Source: Schistosoma haematobium (Eukaryota > Platyhelminthes > Trematoda > Strigeidida > Schistosomatidae). Taken from it: a DNA stretch of 64,000 nt. Position numbers and translations under genes: made by a program. The stretch is taken from assembly GCF_000699445.3 (NCBI RefSeq), contig NC_067198.1:21160536-21224535 (forward strand), given 5' to 3'. Below, one piece after another: positions 24,401-35,889 of the stretch (within the stretch, counting starts at the first letter, position 1; every line of letters starts with the position of its first letter). The notes under the pieces were generated by a model. That model saw nothing but the letters and a program-made list of their open reading frames with translations. It was not told the origin of the DNA and did no database searches.

Positions 24401-25915
24401 ATTGCTATGCATTTACTACAGTAGAAAATTCTCAGTATAAAATACTTTGGGGAATTCCTCTTATTCTTTTCTTGCACTACTTTATGTATATGCACGCAAT
24501 GAAAGACAAAAATTACTAGGAATAAATAATGAAGTCTTTAAGCAAGTTTTACAGTCATTAACATCTGTTTTATAAAATTTATGCAGAATAAGGTACTATA
24601 GGGATTTCTCTTTACCATTATGAGCTCTAATCTAATCATTTGATAGCTTGCCAGATCTAATATGACTACAATCATAACCATAATGAAATCAAGACATTCA
24701 CTACCAACGCTATATACCAGTTGCAAGGTTAGACACACTATCCCATAGTTTTTTTCTTAAAGGCTCACAAAAAATGCTAGTACAAAATACAAGAGAATCG
24801 GTATTACACAATAATTCATAGGCGGTGTTTAAAGCAAATAGCCCCTCCGTGTATAGCAAGTTAGGTTGGAAACTTTTAGCGGTAATAAAACATGAGATTA
24901 GTGGAAAGAAATAGTACACCAAAATAAATGACATTTAACATAACTCTTATAACGGAATCCTCAATAGTGAGTTATCATACCTAACAAGGTACTTAAGTCC
25001 TTTTTACGACTCTCAGACTGAAGCTAACAGTCTAACATTGAGACTGATCAAATTCTGGACTGTTCGAAATGGAATATCATTCACTATCAGCTAGGAATTC
25101 ATTCGTTTCAAGACAATTAGTAAACGGCAAACTGGTATGCACACAATAAGATTATTTGCATAATAAACGGAAAAGTTTTTAGTAGAGGAATGCATTTCAT
25201 GCACGAAAAACGAGAAAAAAATAAGACCTTATGGAACATTAATGTAATTCAGATCAAAATTCAAAGATTTCCTTTTCAAAAAAGAATAATAGCAAAACCA
25301 ATTAGTGATCCACTATTCAAAACTTTAGTATTCATAAAGTCAGAAGTAAATTCTTAGTGTATAGCATGATTTTAACAATTGGTTATCTTCGATTTGTTCT
25401 TCTTCACTTATTATTAACATGGTCGACTTCTAATCATAATTTGTCTAAAACCCGCCCTTTTCTATTTCAAAATTTTCTAACCAATTTAGTTTGATTCAAC
25501 GATGAATATAATTAACTTTCACTAAATGTAACTACCAATAATATTTTAAGAAAATCAGTCATTTCAAATGGGGTTTAATTAGGCAAATAAGTTTAAGTTA
25601 GACATTATATAAGAGAGGAGAAATTTGTGAAGAGTTGTAACATTTTAATTTATACATAATGCATTAACATATTTTACAACCAAATCTAGAATGTACGAAC
25701 CAATTATCGTAGATTTTGATAGTTGACACAAGGTTTTTTTATACATTATGCAGTCTGGATTTTTGATTAAAATTTCAACTTTCTATAGGCTTATCATACA
25801 TACATCAGTCTCAAAAAATCACATTGTTTTTTTCTTTTTGTGTTACCTTAGTGTCTGTTACATTAGTTATAGACATATAAAAAAGAAGCAACTTTATACC
25901 CAGGCGATGTAAATC

Positions 25916-25931
25916 ATATATATATATATAT
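25916..25931. repeat. Short (TA)n tract
   Basis: Eight AT repeats in otherwise featureless AT-rich DNA. Confidence 0.8.
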
Positions 25932-26314
25932 TAGAATACTAACAAAGGCAATTAGAACGCAGCTGCTTTTATAGTGTATTCAAAATGAACTAAGAGAAAG
26001 ATAAAAGTTTCAAAGCTAATCAGTGATTCAACAATTAGCGAGTTGTTTTCCTCTCAATTTGACGTAATAAAGTACATACACATATGTATTTGTAGTTTGA
26101 CAATTTAAAGAACTCTGAAAATACTTAATTTGTGTATTCAATTATTTTTCATCAATTATTAATAATTTTTTTTTACTCTGATGAAGCATAACAAAATTTA
26201 CTAATTGATTCTAATTCATTACATTTAACAGGTACTTCATCACTAATGATTCATTTCTCATTAGATTAAAGTGTAATGTATAATTTCTTGAAATACTAAA
26301 ACAAATATTTATTA

Positions 26315-26656
26315 TCAGAAGGGGTTTGTGGAGATTTTTAGAAATTTTCACAGATTGAAATCATGAGTCAGTTGAAGCTAGACCACCATTGAGAACCTGG
26401 AAGCACTGGACGGCCGTTTCATCCTAGTATGGGATTGGTTGAAGTTAGACGTTAACACCGTTGGATGCCGGCTCAGTGGTCTAGTGGTTAAGTGCTCGCG
26501 CGCGAAGCCAGTAGGTCCTGGGTTCGGGCCCCGCGTGGTGCGGGATCGTGGATGCGAGCTGCTGAAGAGTCTCATACTAGGACGAAACGGGCGTCCAGTG
26601 CTTCCAGGTTCTAAATGGTGGTCTAGCTTCAACTGACTCATGATTTCAATCTGTGA
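26315..26656 (+). mobile_element. Hammerhead tRNA-like element E2 (palindromic, with 12-bp target duplication)
   Basis: A 342-bp insertion flanked by AAATATTTATTA at 26303-26314 and 26657-26668. The order is an inverted 3' arm starting TCAGAAGGGG (26315) with part of an inverted ribozyme, then GGTTGAAGTTAGACG, a tRNA-like unit (TCAGTGGTCTAGTGG and GGTTCGGGCCCC), a plus-strand hammerhead (26556-26601) and the 3' arm. Both arms carry AGAACCTGG where other copies have AAAACCTGG. Confidence 0.85.
26556..26601 (+). ncRNA. Hammerhead ribozyme, E2 copy
   Basis: CTGAAGA, stem II GTCT..GGAC with one weak pair, GAAA, stem III AC/GT, cleavage triplet GTC, then CAGTGC. All core bases are present. The 5' strand of stem I reads GAGCTG instead of GCACTG, so stem I is weakened. 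Confidence 0.65.
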
Positions 26657-26859
26657 AAATATTTATTAGTTAAATATTTTTAGTTCATAAAACTTATAAA
26701 AACAGTCCAGATAAAATTGTTATCTGGGTTCTAACGAAGTTGTTAAGTTCACATGTTACCTGTTGACAAATTATATCTATTTATGTCAATATCATGTTAT
26801 TGTTTAGTGAAAGTGTCAGTAAACTGATTTCATTTGACTTCCATGTATTGTAATTTAGA

Positions 26860-26952
26860 ACAACATATACAAGTGAACAGTATTGTTTTCGATTAGATCT
26901 TCATTAGGCTTTACTCTAATGCATAGAAAGATTTATATGCATATACGAAATT
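26860..26952 (+). repeat. Dispersed repeat, 5' half interrupted by E3
   Basis: Matches 9930-10025 (TTGTTTTCGATTAGATC, GGCTTTACTCTAAT, ATATGCATATA) and is continued after E3 at 27438. The split proves E3 inserted into an older repeat. Confidence 0.8.
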
Positions 26953-27437
26953 TCAACAGTTGAGATCATGAGTCATTTGAAGCTAGACCACCATGGAAAA
27001 CCTGGAAGCACTGGACGGCCGTTTCGTCCTATTGTGGGAGTCCTCGGCATTGCGCATCCACGACCCCGCCTCGCGAGATACCCTGGAGTTCTAGTGGGAA
27101 GCAGAGACCAATGGAGTTCAACCGGGTCAGTTGTGAGGTAGTAACTCACTGATGACAATGGTGGATGTGTCGCTCGATTTCGTGGATTAGTTGAAGTTAG
27201 ACATTAACACCGTTGGATACCGGCTCAGTGATCTAGTTGGTTAAGCGCCTGGCGTGAGACTGATAGGTCCTGGTTTCGAATCCCGCGAGGCGGGGTCGTG
27301 GGTGCGCAATGCCGAGGAGTCCCACAATAGGACGAAACGACCATACAGTGCTTCCAGGCTTTCCATGGTGGTCTAGCTTCAACTGACTCATGATCTCAAA
27401 TGTTGAAATTACTACAATCTTCACAAAACCCCTTCTG
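26953..27437 (+). mobile_element. Hammerhead tRNA-like element E3 (palindromic, nested, with 12-bp target duplication)
   Basis: A 485-bp insertion flanked by ATATACGAAATT at 26941-26952 and 27438-27449. The order is an inverted 3' arm with an inverted hammerhead, a 5' domain (GGAGTTCTAGTGGGAAGC..), a tRNA-like unit (CTCAGTGATCTAGTTGG and GGTTTCGAATCCC), a plus hammerhead and the 3' arm ending CCCCTTCTG. Both hammerheads share CCGAGGA (core CTGA changed to CCGA) and GCAATG, so the arms are copies of one source, and both are probably inactive. Confidence 0.88.
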
Positions 27438-27589
27438 ATATACGAAATTATTAAACTAATCAAAACAATTTATGAGTCAATGATAACAGTGGAAAAGATA
27501 ATATAATAAATGAAAAGTACAAATTGGATTGCAGCTTCAGGAAGAGAGGGTTCTTACTAGCCGTTGATGTCGCTATTTTTCTTTTTGTT

Positions 27590-27735
27590 ACATGCCTTGG
27601 TTGGTTTAATAATTTCGTATATGCATATACATATTACTGTATGTTAGAGTAAAGCCTGATGAGGATCTAATCGAAAACAATATTGTTCGCTTATATATGT
27701 TGTTCTAAATCACAATATGGGCGTTTTTCAAATTT
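27590..27735 (-). repeat. Dispersed repeat, minus-strand copy
   Basis: Reverse complement of the 9895-10090 family: TTAATAATTTCGTATATGC, ATTAGAGTAAAGCC-like and GATCTAATCGAAAACAA. It lies only about 100 bp from the interrupted plus copy, so the two form a large inverted pair around E3. Confidence 0.75.
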
Positions 27736-28754
27736 TAAGTATTGACTAATAGTTTTGAATTTTACTCTACTAAAATTCAATTTGATCTACCGGATAATAT
27801 TACTGAATGCCACATAGAAGTTTGTCTCAAAGCTTATGAAACAAGGACAGGATTTAGATACCGAGTTAAATCAATCTAATTGTTTTCAACGCATTCATGT
27901 TAAAAGATTTTGTTGGGATTAGTTCACATTTTATAGGTGTTGTTCGTCAAAAATGACATCAGCTGAGGCATAGGATAGCTCTTTTGTCATATTATAAGAC
28001 TCATCAGTAATGAGTCCCCATGACTCTATCAGAGACCAAATCCATGACCTTCATTCCTCGTAGGAGCACTTTACCTTCAGATCATTGGAATGGAACTCAA
28101 TGGTTCACGTTTTCAGCTGGAATATTTTTTTTCGTTTTGAAAACCCATTCAATAAAATTTATGGGGTGGCTTATGAATGAATTAGTGAATCTCAATCAAT
28201 TTTTTTTTAATATGCAGAAATTATTTATATATTCAATGATTGCTTTGTTTAGAATGTATTTGAGTAATGTTTTCTTGATAATTGCGATAACTTACATTCA
28301 AAGATCGACTATATTATTAATTGTGTAGATCAGTCAGTTCTGTAAATTGTAGTATCAAGATTTTGGTTATTCATGTATGCCATGATATATCATTGGTAGA
28401 AGTAATTGATGACAAAGTCCAAGGAAGAACCATAGAATATGCTGGCTTTAATCAATAGTAAACAACATTTTGAACTGTTAAGGAGACTAGTTAAAAAATG
28501 AAATACTGGTCAGATGGACTATCGATATGATGTACACTAGTCAATAACCGAATTTACATCAGTTAATGATAATCGGTCTACACTTGATTTATCATTATTT
28601 TGATCACTGCCTACATTATATGACTGTGATGAAAAATGACCAAATTTTGAAAAATCTAAACAGCTTTAAATCAATAAGTCATACATGGGATATCAGTGAA
28701 AAATAGATCGTTGAATCCAAAAGAATATATTCAATCGAAGTTAGGGGTGGTGAA

Positions 28755-28789
<35 letters not shown>

Positions 28790-28891
28790 TACAAATCAAT
28801 TTGAACTTCAGTTGAGTACAGAATTCAATCTGTACTTTACAAATTGAACAGAATATTTTACTATCGCTATTATTATTATTATTATTATTAT
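28755..28891. repeat. Two (TTA)n microsatellite tracts
   Basis: ATT/TTA runs at about 28755-28786 and 28869-28891, with about 80 bp of unique DNA between them. Confidence 0.9.
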
Positions 28892-28952
28892 CCTGTTAGA
28901 CCTTAACTTATCTACCAGCACTAAAAGCAGGCGGATTTCAGGCTCACTTCAA

Positions 28953-28955
<3 letters not shown>

Positions 28956-29021
<66 letters not shown>

Positions 29022-29050
29022 AGAGAGAGAAGGAGAGAGGGAGATAGTGA
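28956..29050. repeat. (TA)n followed by (GA)-rich tract
   Basis: About 32 AT dinucleotides to 29019, then GAGAGA-rich sequence. Confidence 0.95.
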
Positions 29051-29609
29051 AGTAAATGCTTAATTAGGACTATTCGTCTTTTCATGATAAAACTGTGATA
29101 GCCCAAATATAGCAGAGACAGAGCGAGAATGTTTAGATATATTCACAAATTAGTAAAGACATATGCGTTCTTTGTTTTTGTGTGCAAAACGTTTTTATAT
29201 TTTTTAGCTTTATTCAATCTTTGTCTGAATAATGTACATTATCTAGATTTTACTTGTATATACATTCGTTTACTGTCTATCATGTCTTCAACCTCTTTAG
29301 TGGAAGTATGCATATACATATATTTGCACAAAGTTCTAATAATTTCGTTTAATAAATAAGGCAAATGTGAGAAATACTTGCGTGAATAGAAGTAGATATC
29401 TGTCATACAACTCAGCTTGATTTTACTCAGCCTAAACCAATTTGTAGAATGCAGTTTAGACTGAGTTTGCTTAACACAGGTTGCATATATATATAGTTTA
29501 TTCTGGTTAGCGTATTTTAACAATGTTGTTTTCTGCGGAATGTGGCTGTTTAAACAATGCCCGACTCTCCTCTGTTAGCCTAACTTGGGACCGACAGTAG
29601 CCCTACAGG

Positions 29610-30258
29610 CATGGAATACGACTAGACGATTTGGACTTGGAAGATAATTTAGCTCTTCCATCCCATACACACCAACAAATATCACTGAAGTTAGTCAGTG
29701 TAACAGAAACCTCTGCATCGGTAGACCTCAACATACACAAAGGAAAAAGCAATATCCTCAAATACAACACAGAAAACACCAACCCAACCACATTCGATGG
29801 AAAAGCTCTGCAAGATGTGCAATCTCTCACGTACCTCGACAACATCATCCATGAACAAGGAGGATCCAACACAGACGTAAAGGTGAGGATTCGCAAGGTA
29901 AGGACAGCACTCATACAGTTGAAAAACATATGAAATTTAAAACTACCGTCAACCAACATCGAAGTGAGAATCTCCAATGAGAATGTCAAGACAGTTCTAC
30001 TGTACGTACAGAGATGAAACTTGTAGGACTACCACAACTATAATCAAAACAGTACAAGTATTTATGAACAATTGTCTACGTAAGATACTCAATGTCCGTT
30101 GATCTGATGCCATCAGCAACAACCTACTGTGGTGGAGAAAAACCAAGTTGGATCAGAATTGTAAATTAGGAAAAGATGCTGTAAGTGGATGGGACATACT
30201 TTTCGGGAATCACCAAACTGCATCACGAGGCAAGCGCAAGATTGAAGAACATAATGCT
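29610..30258 (+). mobile_element. RTE-type (SR2-like) copy 2, truncated at both ends
   Basis: Starts abruptly in the palm region (GATTTGGACTTGGAAG at about 29627) and is about 99% identical to 20647-21240. It includes the LEDN-for-FADD change and the TGA after LKNI. Near 30233 it carries an internal deletion relative to copy 1 and stops at about 30258 without the 3' tail. Missing both ends, it does not look like a normal target-primed insertion. It more likely arose by duplication or conversion from a copy-1-like sequence. Confidence 0.85.
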
Positions 30259-30489
30259 TGAGATATGTTTTAATTTGATCGATAAATTCCCATATATTAA
30301 ATTTATCTTACTTGAATCTGTGAGATGATGTCGACTAAGGATACTTTAAAAATATGTTGTCTTAATCCTTTAGATTATTTGTGAACTGTATGGAAGAACC
30401 TTATTTATACGCGAAACTAACTCGTAATGAACTGAAATTTTGCATCCTGATGGCTAATACATTATATCCTTGAAGAGAAAATTGATCAC

Positions 30490-30870
30490 GATATGAAAGT
30501 TAAACAGCATCAGTCATGGAGAAGATATGCAACTCAGGCGGATGGTTTGCTTAAAGCTATGTTCCTCGGGCTAGATGGTTATTTTGTGAAGATTGCATTA
30601 TCGTTCTTGATAGTATCATCAGAGCCTACTTCATTTAGAGGTGAGCTTTTCAATCGTTCTTCAAATGTTAAATCTGTTTGTTCTAATGGCGTTATTTATG
30701 ATTGGTAATTTTTGTGTTTTAATGTGCTGATTTGTTCTTTCATTTCTGTCGTCTGTTCTTTTCATGTGACTTCTAACCGTGTGAATAATCGGATTTCTCA
30801 GTGTGTTGACTGCCTTCCCCAGTTGATCTAAAGGCTCTGCGTTCAATTTCCGGAGTTATATATGCAAACA
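30490..30870 (-). repeat. Possible old retroelement fragment
   Basis: On the minus strand a CTGATGATACTATC..AAGAACGATAATG block (about 30588-30625) resembles CTGATGATGTTGTTC..AATG at 37361-37391, and both are preceded by GAAGTAGG. Only a short similarity is visible, and no coding domain can be named. Confidence 0.3.
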
Positions 30871-31634
30871 CTTGAATAGTCGAATAATAGGTTAAAAAAG
30901 TTATCGTATTCTTCCTAGTTTTCAACAGCAATTTAACCAAGTTCGTTCTATGATATGAAAATTCAAATTCAGTAATCAGTTATACAGTCAGATGTTAAAC
31001 GAAAAAAAAGTCAATAAAAATGCAAAATAGAAAGACCCAGATAAACTATTAATCATAATCAGTGCCATTAGAACGAACTGATTGAACACTTGTAGAATAA
31101 CTGGAAAACTCACCTCAACATTATGTAATCAATGGTGATATTGTTAAAATCAACAAAAAAAAAGAGCTCCACAAATAAATAATCTTATTCAAAGAAAATT
31201 ACATCACTAGAAATAAAATAATCAATTTTCTGTTGATCAACATAATTATATACTTATTTTATGTCAAGTAATGATTTCTCATAGATAATTTCGTCATATA
31301 ATATAATTTGAGCAGTATATCGCTCAACTTTTTTTATCGATCGATCAAAAAAAACAATAATAATAATTTTCCTAATCTATATGAGCACTCTGAATGTAAA
31401 AAAAAATTGTATATTTATATCAAACATGTAATAATTAAAGCACAGAATAGAACAATTACAAAACATCATTGAATCTGTATATTTGATTATATTTATTCAA
31501 CTAGAATAAATTAGATCTCTCTTTCTTTCTTTCTTTTTCTTCATGAACTTATTGAATGTGAATAATATTCATTGAGAATTACTTACATTATCCATTATAA
31601 TTCATTATTACATTAAATTAAAATCAATATTATT

Positions 31635-32647
31635 ATGAAACATATTAAACATTTATTACAATTTCTATGGTTTATTATTATTATAACATTCTATATAACA
31701 ATAATCCATGTGAAATGTCTTATTCCAAAATTATGTGTTCATAATATCACAGCAATAGGTGGAAGTGGTATTTGTTGTCCAATACCTAAAAATTCTAAAT
31801 ATCCATGTGGTGGTCCAGGTCAAGGTACATGTCAAAAAGAATATACACAAATTGAACGTATACCATTTTATTTAATTATGGATGATAGAATGAATTGGCC
31901 ATCAAGATTTTTTAATCATTTTTGTAAATGTGAAGGTCATTATTTTGGTATATCATGTAATGAATGTTGGTATGGTTGGGAAGGTAAATTTTGTAATAAA
32001 CGTAAAAAATATATTCGACGTAATATATTATCATTTTCTCCAAAGAAAAGAAAAATGTTTGTTCATGTTGTAACAAAAATGCTTACTACTCCAACTGATT
32101 ATTTAATATTATTTGAAAAAGATGCTATACATTCTGATCCATTGTGGAAACCTAAATTTTTAGATGTAGATGTACAGTATTTATTATCTTTTCTACATCG
32201 TTACGCGAGCAGAGCTACATTATTTCATGATGCTAAAGATTGTATACTACGTCAACATTTGGATAATAATCATGAAGTAGTTGGATTTTTAACTTGGCAT
32301 AGATATTATATGTTATTTTGGGAAAAACTTCTACGTAAAATTGCAATTCAACTATATGGTTGGTCAGATTTCACATTACCTTATTGGGATTGGGTTGATT
32401 CTACAAGTTGTGATGTTTGTGTTAATAGTTTATTAGGTGGTTATGGACAGTGGGTTGGAGATACTCGTTTAATAGACCGTAGAAGTCCATTTCACATGTG
32501 GCCTGAATACTGTTCTCCTCCAACTACGGGAAGTAACTGTTATAGTTGTCACGCAGGTTGGCCAAACTTTCGAGTATTGACAAGATATTTCGAAAGTTCA
32601 GCATTTCCAACAACTGATAACCTTTTGTTCACTCTTTCAAAGGATAC
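31635..32647 (+). CDS. TYR: Tyrosinase, exon 1 (signal, EGF-like domain, CuA site)
   Basis: Tyrosinase oxidises monophenols and o-diphenols to quinones. In schistosomes it cross-links Tyr-rich eggshell precursors in the female vitelline system. Residues 1-28 form a hydrophobic signal sequence or anchor (FLWFIIIITFYITIIHV). A Cys-rich EGF/laminin-like stretch follows (about 46-121, including CKCEGHYFG and CNECWYGWEGKFC). The CuA ligands are His188 (LHRYA), His213 (NNHEV) and His222 (TWHRYYMLFWE), with the usual 9-residue spacing between the last two, followed by LPYWDWVD. The ATG at 31635 is the first Met before the signal. The donor GTAAGT at 32648 splits a Thr codon. Full length over three exons is 485 residues, normal for the family. 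Confidence 0.95.
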
Positions 32648-34389
32648 GTAAGTTGTTTTTTATCATTCTGGTTTTATAAACATTGTATCACAATCAAAAC
32701 ATGATATTGTAAATGATACAATAGCAAATATATTTCAATATTTGTAGAATTATAAAATATATTTCCTGTGAAATATTTATTTATATTATTTTAACATTGG
32801 TTTAACCAATTCCATGTATAGCTATAAGTGGAGAATAAATTTTGCTCATGAACTTACATTCACGCCTTTAATAAGTTAATTTAGAGTAGATTTATCCCTT
32901 TCCATACACGACCTGACTTTTCAGGATATATTGATATTTTATACTTAATCAGATCTCCAATTTCAGTATAATCACTCATCTCACTATGGATTTTGTAATA
33001 TCTTTGCTCTTAGATCCTAAAAAATGAAGTTACTCAGCTATTATAAATAATTTTAAGCAGTGGATATTTTCGATACTGTTTATGTAAATACCTGGCGAGT
33101 AACTCTAAACAAAACTGAGCCTAATTTCCACTATGCATTAATTCTTATTGGTTATGATGAGGATCTTGGTTTAATGAATCAGATAATGAAATAAAATTAC
33201 TAACAAATAAACACAAAAAAGGTTCGATTCCATAAAATATGGATAACAGGAGAGTCGTTGAAACAAGAATTAAAAACGATACTTTGACGAGTTCCAATTA
33301 CATAAACTTGTAATAATACTGATTGCTAGAAATCATACTTAAATAGATCTAATAAAAGGTGTTTATAAGCTAATGTGTTACTAAGATCTAAACAGATATA
33401 CCGAGGTTCCCAAAATACCATAGAATGGTGGAAAAATGTATATGTTAACGCGCTAAATTACTAACAGAGTATCAGATAAATTCACATCATATGTACTCTT
33501 ACGGTACACAAAGTTTCCAGAAATGTTACACTTACTTAGTTCAATTTAATTAATGTTAATTAAGTTCAAAAGTTACTTTATTGCATACATTTTAAAATAA
33601 CTAGAATCTGATTCTTGTCGAACCTTTGCATTTTATTTATCAAATTCCTATATTTATAATAATTACAAGCATTACCAGAACGAGGGGTTGTGGAGATTAT
33701 AGTAGTTTTAATAATTGAGTTCATGAGTCCGATGAAGCCAGATCACCGGTGGAAACATAGAAGCATTGGACGGCCGTTTCGTCCTAATATGGGACTCCTC
33801 AATAGTGCATCCACGATCCTGTATGTGGGATCCGAACCCAGGCTTTCCGGTCTCGCGCGTGAACGTTTAACCTCTAGACCACTGAACCGGCATACAACGG
33901 TGGATGCGCACTTTTGAGGAATCCCATACTGGGACGAAACGGACGTCCAATGCTTCCAGGTTTTCAATTGTGGCCTAGCTTAAATCGACTCATGAATTCA
34001 ACTATTAAAAATAATTACGAATATATTTGTTAGCATGATTTATTTAGTAAGTTAATTCTAAAAAGTTTTTTCTAAATCTCAGGGGATCTAGTTGTAATTT
34101 TGATGTTTAGGAATATGTCTTTTGAGTAATCTGTTATATTTTAATGACTCGGAATTTTACTATAATGAATTAATGAAGTAATTCGAAGGAGAATTAAGTA
34201 ATGAGTAATGACTACAAATGTGAAAAAAAAGTTTACTAGAAAGTGAACAGTTTAAACTTATGTCACTTATATCACAAAAAGATCTGGTGGAAGAAGAATT
34301 ATGAATAATTGTAAGTCAAGCTTTCTTTTAAATACTTTATAGTTCCCTATTTATTTTATAACAGAAAAAATATATTTATCTGTTGATAG
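32648..34389 (+). other. Tyrosinase intron 1, carries hammerhead element E4
   Basis: A phase-2 intron from GTAAGT to TCTGTTGATAG. It holds element E4 at about 33667-34009. The rest is AT-rich without recognisable features. Confidence 0.85.
33667..34009 (-). mobile_element. Hammerhead tRNA-like element E4 (palindromic)
   Basis: Flanked by a probable 9-bp duplication AATAATTAC (33658-33666 and 34010-34018). The main unit is on the minus strand: B-box GGGTTCGGATCCC and A-box CAGTGGTCTAGAGG complements near 33830-33890, then an inverted-sense hammerhead at about 33768-33812. A second, plus-strand hammerhead lies at about 33905-33955. Both ribozymes share TTGAGGA (core CTGA changed to TTGA) and the GCATTGG variant of stem I. 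Confidence 0.8.
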
Positions 34390-34606
34390 GTTTTATTTGC
34401 CTCAAAAGATGGAGGATATTGGTAAATGTCGTGGTTTTCATCAAGTTCTCGAAGGATTTTGTTCTTTTACCGGTGACAATTCAACTTACTCATTTATGCA
34501 TAATAAAGTACATAATATAGTGCGTGGTACATTTTGTTGTGCAGCAACTTCACCTAATGATCCTATATTCTTAGTACATCATACACAAATAGATAGAATT
34601 TTCCAA
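34390..34606 (+). CDS. TYR: Tyrosinase, exon 2 (CuB site)
   Basis: A 217-bp exon completing the split Thr codon, then FYLPQKMEDIGKCRGFHQVL.. The CuB ligands are His375 and His379 in SFMHNKVH and the HH pair 401/402 in DPIFLVHHTQIDRIF. This is the diagnostic HxxxH..DPIFxxHHxxxD signature of type-3 copper tyrosinases, so with exon 1 all six ligands are present. The acceptor is TGTTGATAG and the donor GTAGGT, phase 0. Confidence 0.96.
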
Positions 34607-35661
34607 GTAGGTTATAAGCATTAAATTATCATATATATGCTGAACATTTTATTCTTTAACTAATTATTATTAGCTTTTCTTTTATCTATGTACAATATAC
34701 TAGTAAACCGTTAATGACTTCAAATGATATATTACAAGTTACAGTAAACTTTATTCTTCAAAATAACCAGTGAAGATATTCGAACTCAAATAAATTATTA
34801 AGTTATTCGGATGAAATTGGTCAGCTTGAAATGATATTTTAAGAATATTTTAATCTTCAAAGAATTTTAGTTAATTAAATATGAACTAAATTGTTTAATC
34901 ATATCTTGTATAGTTTTTCAAAGTATTTATTCTGAACATTTGTACAAGTTGAACACAAAGTGAACTCTGTTGACAACCACCGGAGTAAATCGGCCCAGTT
35001 AATTGATACATAATTTCAATCATAAATGAAAGTTAGCTAATCATGATTTCCCAATTATCTTGTAAAAACGATGAGAAGATATTTTCTACAAAAAGAAAAA
35101 AACCGATGATGCCCATGAAGTGTAACTTTACTTCAACACTTAGATGATAAAAACAGATATTGGATTTATGTATATTGAATCAAATTGAAAATAACACAAT
35201 AATACAAAGACAATATTAGATCACAGTAGTCCTATATCGTGAAGTGATTGAAGATAGACATGTAAACCACTTGATTCTGACTCAGTGCTCCAAATGTTTT
35301 CATACTGACAGCGAGATCAAGGAGTTCGTGAGTCTTCATTACTGAGGGTTAGGTAACTAAGATGTGATACAATTGTTCTATGATCTTTGATTTTTAATGA
35401 TTCTCCATGCATTGTCAGTCACCGTTAAAAATAATCCGTATATTTTATATTCATCAATTTACTTTAAAATGATTAAGCTTCTTTAGTAGTCTAAACTCAA
35501 AACACTTTATTATATGCAAAATGATTTCATATTCAGATATATGAAATTATGTAAGACAAATTCCATTTCCAATAAGTCACTGGACTTTGTAATACAATGC
35601 TTTATAATTTAGTTTGCTGTTTTCCTGTACTTATTGTTATTATTGTTATTTTGTATAATAG
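34607..35661 (+). other. Tyrosinase intron 2
   Basis: A phase-0 intron from GTAGGT to TTGTATAATAG. A weak, very diverged hammerhead-element remnant may lie at about 35240-35345 (GAAG.TAGAC and GACTCAGTGCTC). Otherwise nothing is seen. Confidence 0.75.
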
Positions 35662-35889
35662 TTATGGTTTATGTATAATCGTCCACGTCCAACGGAGTAT
35701 CCAAATCATGGAGTTGCACTTGGAAATTGTCGTGAATGTAATATGGTTGGTTTCATTCCTACAATTAAACACGTATTAATGTTTGTAAATACAGAACTGA
35801 TAGGTTATACCTATGATAATTTTAATTTCGGTAGACGTGGCTTTAGTGGAGAAAAATACTTGAAGTGTGGTCCTAAATATCGTGTCTAA
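35662..35889 (+). CDS. TYR: Tyrosinase, last exon and stop
   Basis: A 228-bp exon encoding LWFMYNRPRPTEYPNHGVAL.. to ..KYLKCGPKYRV and TAA at 35887-35889. Frame continues from DRIFQ to give DRIFQ-LWFMYNRP, the usual extension of the CuB helix. The C-terminal residues include a GNCREC Cys pair and lack an obvious membrane helix, fitting a soluble secreted enzyme. An AATAAA at 36039-36044 is a reasonable poly(A) signal. Schistosomes have at least two tyrosinase paralogues and I cannot say which this is. Confidence 0.95.
   Translation, partial: LWFMYNRPRPTEYPNHGVALGNCRECNMVGFIPTIKHVLMFVNTELIGYTYDNFNFGRRGFSGEKYLKCGPKYRV

Larger units (their letters stand above)
15822..31634. other. Intergenic region between POLR1A and tyrosinase
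   Basis: Nearly 16 kb without a supported host exon. It holds a (TA)n tract (16.5 kb), a retroposon (17.4-17.9 kb), an RTE copy (19.78-21.45 kb), hammerhead elements E2 and E3 (26.3-27.4 kb), simple repeats (28.7-29.05 kb) and a second RTE piece (29.6-30.26 kb). The stretches 17.9-19.75, 21.5-26.3 and 30.9-31.6 kb show only AT-rich sequence, and 19140-19190 may hold a very old hammerhead-element remnant. Confidence 0.6.

Noticed and set aside
26460..26535. tRNA gene candidates (also 27220-27290, 50330-50400, 57655-57720)
   Set aside because: Pol III boxes are present, but the acceptor and anticodon arms do not form proper cloverleafs and all sit inside repeat elements, so they are tRNA-derived SINE parts.
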